Assembly: GCA_030407315.1 (NCBI GenBank)
Contig: JALQPE010002410.1
Coordinates: 1-50,157 of the forward strand
Direction of reading: 5' to 3'
DNA: 50,157 nt
Source of the DNA: Asparagopsis taxiformis
Taxonomy: Eukaryota > Rhodophyta > Florideophyceae > Bonnemaisoniales > Bonnemaisoniaceae
Shown here piece after piece: positions 41,218-50,157 of the stretch. Both the position numbers and the translations under genes were made by a program. Every line of letters begins with the position of its first letter. The stretch's first letter is position 1. Below the pieces are notes generated by a model. That model ran no database searches, was not told where the DNA came from, and saw nothing but the letters and a program-made list of their open reading frames with translations.

Positions 41218-41417
41218 CTGACGGAAGCGTTCGCGATTCGCGATTGGGATATGTGAGAGGTCCAGTTGAGCCGCGGTAGGCTTTGAGGCATCAGTCCAGG
41301 AGTCGGACTTTCCGGTTTGCTCTGGGCTTTTCGCAACTGGCTGTCCTTCCGCAGTAGGGGGATACCTGTGCCAGGTCTGGCGTCATGCCAACCACGTCGG
41401 CTAAGGACAATGATGTC

Positions 41418-42394
41418 TCAGTAACCTGAGTCGGGTGTGGCAGTGCAACAGCGACATTCTGGTTCCTGACGATCCTTCGAGGGATGTCTGAGGTGTTTTG
41501 CAACAAGGATACGAAACGCGACATTGGGTAAAACAGAAGCGATGCCATTGGCACAGGCAAGTGAGTGAAGCTCGAAGAGCTTCGGGAGTGGCTGGACAAC
41601 AATATTTCCATGACGTTTCGTCGATACCTTGACCCAGGCTTGAGACTGTGCCGGTACGGTGAGTGTTTCGGCAGCCTTGATATTCGGCGAGACTCTTCCA
41701 CTTGTGTCGGGGTCTCGCATATCTTTTGGGAGAGGGGGACCGCTGCGTCTTGATGCGTTACGGAGTGGACGTCGAACGATCGGGACCGATGAACCATCGT
41801 CTAGCTCCACGATCTTTTGACTTGGGCGTATAGCGGAAACAAAACGGTCACAGAAATCAGCACCTAGTATTGCTGGTGCAGCAAGGGTCTTACAGACAAT
41901 GAATTCGATTCGAGAAGAAAAATTCCAAGCCGTACCGGCAATTTTATCGTACCCAGCAACTGAAGAGGCTTATTGTTGGCATCGCATATATCTGGTAAGG
42001 GACCTTGACGGATGACCGCTTCGATACCATTCAGCTCGTCGCTGCGGATGAAGTTAGGGCCTGCACCAGTGTCCAATATGGAAAGAATACGACGAATCGT
42101 CGAAGTGCTTGACCCAATGTCCGTGTATACCTTATAGTTGCGACGGGTCAGGACAAAGATCCGATCTGGGTTCTTCGGTGACTTGACTCGATTCCATGGT
42201 CTTGTGAGGGAGTTGAAGGAAGGGCCATCATTATTCTTTCTAGTAATGATCTTCGGTACGAAGGGGGTGGAGTGGGAGGCGGCAGTGATTGTATCACTGT
42301 CCTTTGATGAGACCTCCCTCATTAGTTTCCCGAATCGGGGTGGCATTAGCAGTGAATCCTGCCGGCTGTTATCCTTAGGATGTGAGCAGCCCAT
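41418..42394 (-). pseudogene. Element C protease and linker region
   Basis: The frame 41864-42394 carries the retroviral-type aspartic protease signature ILDTGAGPNFI (near 42055-42080) and the NKPLQLLG strand. The linker toward RT continues in another frame at 41418-41810. The 41218-41417 gap to RT has no long frame. The shift near 41864 and the gap mark it as broken. Confidence 0.8.
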
Positions 42395-42497
42395 TACCGA
42401 AGGTGCTTTGGAAGGGTTACCTTATCCTCTTGTGCCTGCTGGTCCAGATTCAGGGCGGAGCGTACTCGGTGATACGATGTAGCCGGTACAGAGAGCT

Positions 42498-43726
42498 TCA
42501 AAGACGGAGAGAGGCCCTCGTAGTTGACCAGAACCTGGCGAATCTCGCGGAGTGGCAACACACATTGCGGGGATATGTGCCCTGGCTTGTAGCACTCGTG
42601 GCATATAATGTGCTGTGACCTCTGATCCAGAGAAGGGTTACCATTCCGGTAACGGTAGGGGACTGACGATCAACCCATCCTGGGCGACTGCGGATACCCT
42701 GGGGCATGTGGGGATCTTTGGAGCCTGTACTAAGCGATTCGCTTGATTGTTCGTGACAAAGGTAGGGTCCACCGATACCGATTCGGTAGGTATATGTTGT
42801 GGACGATCCGCCCTCGAAATGAATCTCACCTTGTATCATATTGACTTGGTCCAAAGGGCTATGATCACTCCGAGTTGGGTTGAAATCGGAGGTGGATGAA
42901 GAATGGATGTCTTCGCTTGACTGAATCAGTCCAACTGTACGCAGCTTTGGACGGCCCTCATGTCTAGGGGAAAGTACAACTCGCTTGTCGCGTGCGCGAA
43001 CCGCGCTTCCTTTCGCTTCTGCATACTGCACAACGTCCAAATAAGTTGAACGGCGGTGTGACTCACGGTGTCGGGCGACAATAGTCCTGATCGCGGAGTT
43101 CAGGCCGTCGATGTATAAGGTGATGACTTCTTCCGGCGAGTGTACATTACCACAACGATTGATGGCCTGGTTCAGGCGTGTAGCATACTCGCGTTCCGAT
43201 TCATCGAGCTTCTGTCGCGTGTCGCGCAAATCGCTAATAGCGTTGCTAATGTGCTGTGACTGCGCATAGTTCCGGAGAAGATATTGTACTGCTTCAGGCC
43301 AGCTGGAGACCCCACCTTCCTCAGGTGAAACCATCTCCACTCCTGACTCATATTGACTCTGGGCAAACCCGAGAGGAATGAAGGTAAGGCAATGAAAGCT
43401 TGTGCCTCCGACATCTCTTGGATATCCGCTTCTGGCACGAATCGTGCCAAGAAATCAAGAACCATGATGGGGTCTGATCCAGAAAAGTGATGCTTGCTCA
43501 ACTTGAGTTCCATCCTCTTGATTAAGTCACGGACCTTACCGGTGCTACGGGAAGAGCGACCCTGCGATGTATCATCGAGGCGGTAGGTTCGATACGACAA
43601 CACATGATCATAGAGAGGGTTGGTCGGCCGAATCTCTTTCAAACCGGCGAATCGAGGACCTATCTTTCGTGATACTCCATGGGAGCGGCGGGTCTTAGGC
43701 GGACGATCGGGCTTCCTTGGGCGCAT
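42498..43726 (-). pseudogene. Element C gag, frameshifted
   Basis: Gag is spread over three frames. The frame 43172-43726 has the N-terminal part, including NPLYDHVLSYRTYRL, related to the DLVVSYRYYRLKN start of B gag2, and a capsid-like region. The frame 42498-43340 has the second half (SEREYATRLNQAINRC and VITLYIDGLNSAIR). The CCHC knuckle, CHECYKPGHISPQC, lies in a third frame at about 42551-42592. At least two frameshifts separate these. The ATG at 43726 overlaps the stop of a 50-codon leader ORF (TAATG). Confidence 0.85.
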
Positions 43727-43878
43727 TATGAATGCATGTTGTTCTGATCCTGAGGACCGGGGTGAATTTTCCGATTCGGATGTCGACTCCGGAGAGTCAT
43801 AAGAACTGCGAGATACTCGCTGATGCTCGAGCTTCCGCGCACCGCGCTTGCTTTTCGATTCGAGTTTTGGCTAGACAT
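43726..43878 (-). CDS. Element C leader ORF, 50 codons
   Basis: A small frame, basic and Ser-rich, ending in TAA that overlaps the gag ATG (TAATG). It may be the remnant of a gag1-like leader as in family B, although I see no similarity. The gag frame is itself open upstream for some 50 codons, so this may be fortuitous. Confidence 0.3.
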   Translation of the reverse strand: MSSQNSNRKASAVRGSSSISEYLAVLMTLRSRHPNRKIHPGPQDQNNMHS

Positions 43879-43957
43879 CAGTGTGTACCACACCATTGTT
43901 TATCTCCAAGGCTGACAGCCGGTCAGAACTTCTGTCTGTGTTCTCGGAAATGGACGC

Positions 43958-44140
43958 GGACGTCCACAACCTCTAGTACACCTAGTATTACTAGGCGGAC
44001 GTCCATGTTCTCCAGTATTTTTGGATGTCCGCCTAGAACCGGACGTCCATGCGGTCTAGTACGTCTAGTATTACTAGGGCGACATTCATTGTTTCTAGTA
44101 CCACGGATGTCCCCCTCGGGATGGACTTCCGCCATGTCTA
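43958..44140. repeat. Palindrome-rich short repeat
   Basis: Two units about 83 bp apart (from about 43958 and 44041) share GGACGTCC, CTAGTAC and the near-perfect palindrome CCTAGTATTACTAGG (43981-43995; CTAGTATTACTAG at 44065-44077). A third, decayed part follows to 44140. GGACGTCC also occurs in the repeat at 45.6-46.6 kb. Confidence 0.6.
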
Positions 44141-44289
44141 TGTCCACCTAGGACGGGCGCCGGTTCAGAAATTCAAAAATTTCGACCCCAGAAATTTCTG
44201 CCGCCGTGCTCGACTTGGATGTCTGCATCCATCACGGCGACCACTCTATTTTTCCTTGTCGGTCGACTCCAATTTGTCTTTAATTTTTC

Positions 44290-45250
44290 ATCCTCTCGCT
44301 CACACCCCCTTCCAGTTGGTGCTCACCTCCCCCGTACTGTACCTCAAACACCCCCAATACCACTCTAGCACGCATTTTCAGCTACCTATCCCCGCTTCCA
44401 CGGTGCACACCTCCATTCCATACCTACTGTTCTGCTCTACCGTACAGATTTCGTATAACCAGTCCTCATACTCCCTCAGAATAGGGAAAAAACACCCCCT
44501 ATCTCCTCGACCATGCTCTCCCCCAACACCTTTGCAACGTATTGTTCTTCAATACCCTCTCTCCTCTACCCTCAACCCCTCTCCTTCGCCCTCTCCACAA
44601 ACTTCCCCTGCAGCTTACTCTTCCAAAACCTCTCACTCCCCATCCCGTACCCGACCTGCTCCACCCCTCCCTCCCTCAGCTGCTCCATGCCCCACGCCAT
44701 CCGCATCTTCGATACCGTATACACCACCACCACCGGCCCACTCTCCCGCACTGCGGGGTGGCACCCCCGCCGTCTCCCCAGAAACCTCCCCGCTCTGAAA
44801 CACATATCAACCCCCCACTTCGCACCCTTCCTCCCACTCCCCTCCCTCCCCAAATACAATAACCCCCTTCTTCTCCATCACATCCCCACCACCACAGCCA
44901 GAACAGACGCCACCCCCTCCCCCTCTTTCTCCTCACTTTCCTAAAACCCCCTCCTCTCGGCGACTTCAACCGCACCCTCCTACGGTCCCACCTAAACACC
45001 TCCTCCGCCCTCACTACCCCAACACCCGCAGCGTCTCCCCAATCCCCATAATATGCTTGTCGGCACTCCTCTCCGAATCACACTCCATTCTAAACCCGCA
45101 CTCCGTACATTCCACCTCCCCCTGTACCATCCCAGGATTGCATCCCTCCACAGAAACACATCCTCATACCACAGAAGAATTTTCTTCCTCTCATACCTCA
45201 TCCTTAAAACCTCCATCTGCTCCATGTAAATTTCGATGTAAATATTTTCT
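44290..45250. other. Pyrimidine-rich, strand-asymmetric tract
   Basis: About 1 kb where the plus strand is strongly C+T rich. Composition alone opens frames on both strands (for example 249 codons at 44049-44798 plus, 112 at 44676-45014 minus). The minus-strand frames look slightly more protein-like, including a CTECGF zinc-finger-like snippet near 45080-45110, but no single frame holds. It might be a decayed gene or simple-sequence drift; I call no gene. Confidence 0.45.
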
Positions 45251-45506
45251 CTACTATGCAATCTCAAACATGTATGAACGTATGCCTTTCCGCTTTGTCA
45301 CCCTTGAAATTGGTACTCATGTATTCATAAAATAGGGCCACCCACATCCCTATCCCGTTCTGCAAGCTTTACAAACCACTAGACGCATACTCCACAACTA
45401 TACAACAAACACTACTCGCTATTTCAGACGACGCGGTACACAAGTAGCGTAGTCTCAACCTTCCGTGCAGCCTTCCCTGATGCGTACAAGTGCGAAACAC
45501 GTCTAG

Positions 45507-45526
45507 ACTACTACTACTACTACTAC
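45507..45526. repeat. ACT trinucleotide microsatellite
   Basis: Six to seven consecutive ACT units followed directly by a GATATAGTATATC near-palindrome. Confidence 0.85.
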
Positions 45527-45551
45527 GATATAGTATATCAGAAGTGACTGC

Positions 45552-46632
45552 GGGAATTTTCGGCACAGGAGATGCTGGGCCACCAAATTGATTTTTCGGA
45601 AATTTTAGAATTTCTGGGCTGGCCAGCAGTGCAATCGAGCTGGACATCCACCGGACGACGTCCATTTCAGGTTGGTCGTGAGAGAGTGGGGGCGGGACCA
45701 TGATGAAACAAGGACCAAGACCTGTTCCTGGCGTATTGAGCCTGAAATCGACCCTTCGTGAGACGCCATTTTGGCTTCCAGTTGGTGCTTATAGAAGCCA
45801 GTGATAGCCCCGATCGGAGCGGCGGCCGGTTCCGGCTTACAGTTGGTTGGTGCTTACAGACGCCAATGATAGCCCCCGATCGGGGCGGCGGTCGGTTCCT
45901 GGGGCCGTTGTGGCCAAATTAGACACCCTGATTAGAATTAAAATTTGGGCTATTCTCAAAAACATGCACATGTGAACATGTTTTGAGATGGGGGTGTGCC
46001 GTACGGCACAATCGACCGCCCAAATCGATGATTTTTTGCAATTTTTTGTGCCCGAAATTTTAGAATTTCTGGGCTGGCCAGCAATGCATCTGAGCTGGAC
46101 ATCCGGCAGACGTCCATTCAGGTTAGTCGTGTGCTGCCTACATCGACGCATTGCACAAACTAAGCAGGCGGGTTCACTACTAATACAAAGTGCACGGAAT
46201 ATGAGTAACGTGATGGGTGAGTAGTGTTTGTGTCGAGGGAGTAAGGCGGGACCATGATGAAACACGGAAGAAGATGTCACCCTAGCATAACTTAGGCTTA
46301 AAGCCTGGAATCGAACCCTCGTAAGACGCGATTTTGGCTTACAGTTGGTGCTTACAGAAGCCTGTGATGGCCCCACTCGGGGCGGCGGCCGGTTCCTGGG
46401 GCCGTTGTGGCCAAATTAGACACCTTGATTTGAATTAAATTTTGGGCTATTCTCAAAAACATGCACATGTGAACATGTTTTTGAGATGGGGGTGTGCCGT
46501 ACGGCACAATCGACCGCCCAAATCGATGTTTTTTGCAATATTTTTTTGTGCCCGAAATTGTAGAATTTCTGGGCTGGCCAGCAATGCATCTGAGCTGGAC
46601 ATCCACCGGACGTCCATTTCAGGTTGATCGTG
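45552..46632. repeat. Tandem repeat of about 500 bp, roughly two units
   Basis: The main unit body is at 45846-46132 and again at 46344-46632, more than 90 percent alike by eye. The connecting segment with gggaccatgatgaaaca is near 45699 and 46246. Partial copies lie at 45598-45686 and 45783-45834. Each body contains the 14-bp palindrome GTGCCGTACGGCAC (first at 45996-46009), paired AACATG/CATGTT arms and GGACGTCC-like ends. The connecting segment carries a perfect RNA polymerase III B-box, GGTTCGATTCC, on the minus strand at 46307-46317, hinting at a tRNA-derived SINE, but no A-box is convincing. Confidence 0.75.
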
Positions 46633-46902
46633 TATCGTGCACGTCCACACATTACCAGAAGCAAGTAGGCGATGAAGCACGTACAAACCCAATTGTTCTG
46701 CTATTTCTACCATAGACCATCGAGTCTAGAGATGTGAGGGAATCGTCCTGGAAATCATGCTCCAACCCACGAGGGAATGGACAATCTAGTTTGAAAGCAT
46801 GGAACGGAAGTACATTATACTAGGTTCATAGATTGAAAGTGTGATAAAGGAGATGATTATATTCTCGATAATTGGTTCCTAAAGTAGTTGTTGTTAAGCT
46901 AT
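46633..46902. other. Short intergenic stretch, nothing seen
   Basis: No gene, repeat or signal that I can support. Confidence 0.4.
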
Positions 46903-47650
46903 CTAGCCGTCGGAAAATTGTTCTTCGTCTTCGTCCTCATCATAATCAGGATCTCCCGGCGGCAGAATAGGCATCACCGGGACCCCACTAATTGTGTAGG
47001 ATATAGGCTGGCGAGGCTCTGTCGTCTTCATCCGCATCATTCCCAGCTGCCCTGTCTTCGGCCTACGATCTTTCTTGACCGGGATGGGAACAACTGTCTT
47101 GTGGCGAACATTGACAGGTGCCGGTTGACTTTGCCTGGCAGACCGGCGCGGAGCATTGGCGATTACTTCTTCTTCGAATCCCAACCGCCTGATGAAACCA
47201 AACGAAACATTGTCGGGAATCGGATACGACGCATTCCTGAAATACGTGTGATACCTCGTTGTCGTGTGTGACACAACTCTGTCGACATGCCCTGCCCCGG
47301 CATGTTGTACATGGCCGTGACCGATGAAGACTGAACGTGGCGGAACGATTACCTTCTTCAGCTTCATCGTCTTGGCGCGTACTATCTAATTCCAGCGCTT
47401 TGGAAAAGACGTACTTGTGGGACCCTGGACACACCCAGATAGGGAATGGGTCATCTCCGTTGGCAATAACAAAGTAACCCGGAAGTTGATCTTTGCGGTC
47501 GCGAGGAGGAACAGGGAAATCATTGTGTGGGACCTGCCGAGGACACCCCTTTCCCGTTATCAAAAGCCGTCCCCCAGATGCCGGCATGACAAGTTTTTCT
47601 CCCGGTAAACCGCACTCCTCCAGCCCTATCAGCCGGACAAGGATAACTCT
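46903..47650 (-). pseudogene. Broken 2-oxoglutarate/Fe(II) oxygenase-like gene
   Basis: Two adjoining frames make one protein-like sequence. The upstream part, open from about 47650 through 47380, has RQVPHNDFPV, with an H-x-D that fits the first two iron ligands, then GYFVIANGDDPFPIWVCPGSH. After a one-base frame change near 47375-47395 the second part (ATG at 47367) has PPRSVFIGHGHVQHAGAG and RYHTYF, fitting the distal iron His and the 2OG-binding Arg of the double-stranded beta-helix fold. An acidic tail (DPDYDEDEDEE) ends it. The fold assignment rests on motif order alone. I see no splice pair that would remove the shift, and the N-terminus is missing or in another exon. Confidence 0.45.
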
Positions 47651-50157
47651 GCTTTAGAGGGAATCAGAATTGTCTTTTCTGTGAAACGGAATATTTTATT
47701 GATAAAATAAGGTGTTTTGTCACGCTGGTGTGTCACGCTGGGAAAGAGGAGTAGTACTTGTTCCATGTAGATGGTGGATCATGTTCCAGCAATAGAAGCC
47801 ATGGGCGTGTTGATAAATTACTGCGTGACATATTAAATATGAATTAGTATATGAATAATAGTTTAAAGAGATGAAATTGAAAAATTTGGATTGAATAGTG
47901 TGGTACGTCACGGATTATTTATGGAGTCGGAGCGGAAATTTGGGGAATGAATAGTTTGCAGAAGGCTAGAAGCAGTAAATCCATGGAAGAGCTGCTGAAT
48001 ACTCCCCTATTCTCTGGCATGGAGTAGTACCGTGCACGGAGAGCAGAGACTATTGCATGGGCAACATATGTAGTGTAGTACGGGCGAAGTTTAAAGTTCC
48101 TCAAATGAGGCTATTTTGAAACACAATAAAATTTCTAAACATATTCATGAAATACTGTACCAGAGCTGGGATGTAATGATCTCAAAAACATTTGATTTTA
48201 AATTATTGTATTCCAGCCGTACAATGTTGGATAGCCATACCGCCATACTATCTGTACGTGGCTGTAATGAACTTATCCGCCGCCGTGCCTCCAGTGGCAC
48301 AACATGGAGAGACATTTTTGTCCTCATGAATGGCTCCTTGCACCTTTCCAGTTGAAACTGGAAAGCAACATTGCATTATGGTGAGTTCATCATAGAACGT
48401 GGCACTATTACTCATGGAAGAGTCGAATTGGCCGTGCGTGGCGATCATGTTCGTGAACATTTCCAGTGGCATTGTCGGCAGCTTCGAAATTTACTGTTAC
48501 AGTGTCTTAGGACATCTAGCGGAAGTTTAAAAGTTCACATACATTCTTGGGAAGCATTTGTGCGCGAGGGAGGAAGATCTTCCTACATCGCTATGTATTC
48601 TGAAGCGGATCAATTGCATACGATTCGGTGCTGATGAGCAGCTGATCAAGGTTCGTAAAGAGCGAGCTACGATACGAAAACTATCTGTACTGGGAGTCTA
48701 TGACAGTGAGCAAGCTTGCGTTGAAGGTTAACTGTGCACGTGTATTGGTACTGCAAGTGAGTACAACTGCCGAGGTGTGTATCAATGGGAATCATGAAAG
48801 AACTGATCACTGGTCACACAATTTTTATACACAATGATAGGACAGGTTTCCAGGGAGCATTTCTGCGCGAGGAAGCAGTGATTGATTATGAATCAATGCA
48901 ACTGAAAAACGATCTATGGTGGAGAAAAGTTATCCAAGATTTGTCCATTTATATTGTGAAAGGAGTACGATGCACGCAAAATCATTGCAGTAAATGTGCA
49001 AACGAATACACGCTTCGAAGGATAAATACTACTAACGTGTCTTTCTGCTCCAAAACTACAGCAGTTAAAGTGTATGGGAAGATCGTGAGCTATCCCCAAT
49101 ATTTATATGTATATGCACATGCCGTGGTATTACGGAAATCTGGAAGCACCGATCGTCATATTAATGTAAGACTGTGTGCTAGTATTTACAAGCGCACTCG
49201 GTCGTGAACAAGAATCCTTCAAGATCGCTGCAGTGATTGTATCATGATGTTAGCGTCTATACAATTGTATGACCTCAGTACGCTTCCCTTCTTCCGTAAG
49301 CAATTGTTTATATGCTAGCAAAGGACTAACGAACGAAAGCCTATGTATACTCAGTCATCAATGCAGTACATCATAGTCCATATTTGACTACTTTCCATGT
49401 GCTGTTTACGTGTTGCTGGCCTAATACTTGTCTGCTTGAAGTGGACAATTCAGGTTCCACATCAGGTGACAGATGGGATTCCAACACATATTCTCATGTG
49501 TGAGAGAGAGAGAGAGCTATGCGCACACTGTGACACACATATTGATAGATACTGCAGGAAGGTTCTGTGCACTTGGAGAAGTGGGAAATGCCGAATAGAT
49601 ACGTTCACTCATAGGTGTGAAGTGATCGAAAAGTCCTGCAGATGAATCTGATTTCAACGTAACAACAGAGATATCTATAGTATCAGCTTTACATCAACAT
49701 ATCGAAAATGCACTGTCCATTTCATGATGAGCCGACTAGATGCAGTTCGAACTGACGGAACTGATCGGCAACCTGGACCAACATATTGTAGCTACTCATA
49801 AAATGAACACAACAACTGAACTTCTATCTTGTACTAAATTCGGTTTGCTCCGTTTACGTATCTACCAGCTGAGCCTTTTTCCATGCCATGCGAACTATTA
49901 GTCTGCACTTTCTGTAAACGAAATCTCATTTGCATCCCAAGCGTAGAATGACGGACCAAGCTCCCCTAGCGAAGAAGGTGGGTTTCTACACCAGTGGAAG
50001 GGTAATTGTATGGTAGTTGTGCCTTGTTTTCGTCGATCCTGACCTTATAAATGACAACTAGACATTGTCCCATAGGTGAAAAATCTGCACAGATCGTACT
50101 GGATGAAGTATGCGTCGCACTGTAGACTTCTCCTCAGGACCAGGTGGTGCAAGCTGA
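47651..50157. other. Right flank without supported genes
   Basis: AT-richer sequence with short, unconvincing frames; the longest is 140 codons at 48785-49207 plus, with no motif or signal peptide. A small palindrome ATTTTATTGATAAAAT lies near 47693-47708, and a GA microsatellite (about seven units) at 49502-49516. Confidence 0.45.

Larger units (their letters stand above)
38957..43878 (-). mobile_element. Element C, 5' portion (gag to integrase)
   Basis: The upstream part of the older chromodomain gypsy element on the minus strand. Reading down from 43878 it has a short leader ORF, gag with a CCHC knuckle, protease, RT, RNase H and the N-terminal and core integrase, cut at the B insertion. 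Frames are broken several times, so it was probably dead before or soon after B inserted. No 5' LTR matching sequence left of 14883 was found. Confidence 0.9.

Noticed and set aside
43895..43925. Possible 5' LTR edge of element C near 43900 with a TGG primer site
   Set aside because: The minus strand has ACA followed by ATGG, as at an LTR/primer-site edge, but the sequence beyond has no counterpart left of 14883.
44049..44944. Long plus-strand frames (249, 143 and 106 codons)
   Set aside because: They overlap in different frames and consist mostly of Pro, Ser, Thr and Leu, which is what a C+T-rich strand gives by composition. No start context or motif supports them.
46307..46317. tRNA gene at the B-box
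   Set aside because: Only the T-arm-like box is present; no A-box, anticodon arm or acceptor stem can be drawn.
48785..49207. 140-codon plus-strand frame
   Set aside because: It has no recognisable domain, signal or neighbour, and one open frame of this length in about 2.5 kb of AT-richer sequence is expected by chance.

Overview
The window looks like a transposon-dominated stretch of a eukaryotic nuclear genome of roughly balanced base composition. Almost every coding region I can support belongs to an LTR retrotransposon; only two look like host genes, and one of those is broken. Ty1/copia and chromodomain Ty3/gypsy elements side by side, an intron-poor secreted cysteine-rich protein with a Ser/Thr/Pro linker, and the absence of any bacterial operon layout fit a red alga or a filamentous fungus. 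I lean weakly to a florideophyte red alga, but the sequence alone does not settle it.

Layout. (1) 401-5885: an intact Ty1/copia element on the minus strand. Its 431-bp LTRs appear identical, its 5-bp target duplication is caatt, and gag and pol are in separate frames. (2) 6259-7680: a minus-strand gene for a secreted cysteine-rich protein. (3) 7.8-10.8 kb: no gene I can support. (4) 10.83-12.34 kb: a dense array of perfect miniature hairpins bracketed by an inverted repeat, followed by a 689-codon plus-strand ORF (12663-14732). (5) 14883-43878: an older, frameshifted chromodomain gypsy element, here called C, on the minus strand. It is split inside its integrase by (6) 15918-38956, a young tandem array of a second chromodomain gypsy family, B, laid out as LTR-internal-LTR-internal-LTR. 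One 5-bp target duplication (cgtat) flanks the whole array. (7) 43.9-46.65 kb: short palindromic repeats, a pyrimidine-rich tract and a tandem repeat of about 500 bp. (8) 46903-47650: a frameshifted gene resembling a 2-oxoglutarate/Fe(II) oxygenase. (9) 47.7-50.16 kb: nothing I can support.

How the parts work together. Family B reads gag1, gag2 (CCHC knuckle), then pol (protease, RT, RNase H, integrase, chromodomain). Its genes overlap at TAGTG and TAATG stop/start junctions. A large antisense ORF of unknown function lies between pol and the 3' LTR. Element C has the same plan: the 689-codon ORF sits antisense just beyond its chromodomain. The copies B1 and B2 carry different lesions, so neither is autonomous, but each is intact at most sites where the other is broken.

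The most unusual signal is that family B, in its LTRs, UTRs and even its coding sequence, and the 10.8-12.3 kb region are built from back-to-back perfect hairpins with stems of 3-8 bp and loops of 1-6 nt. No annotated feature explains this.
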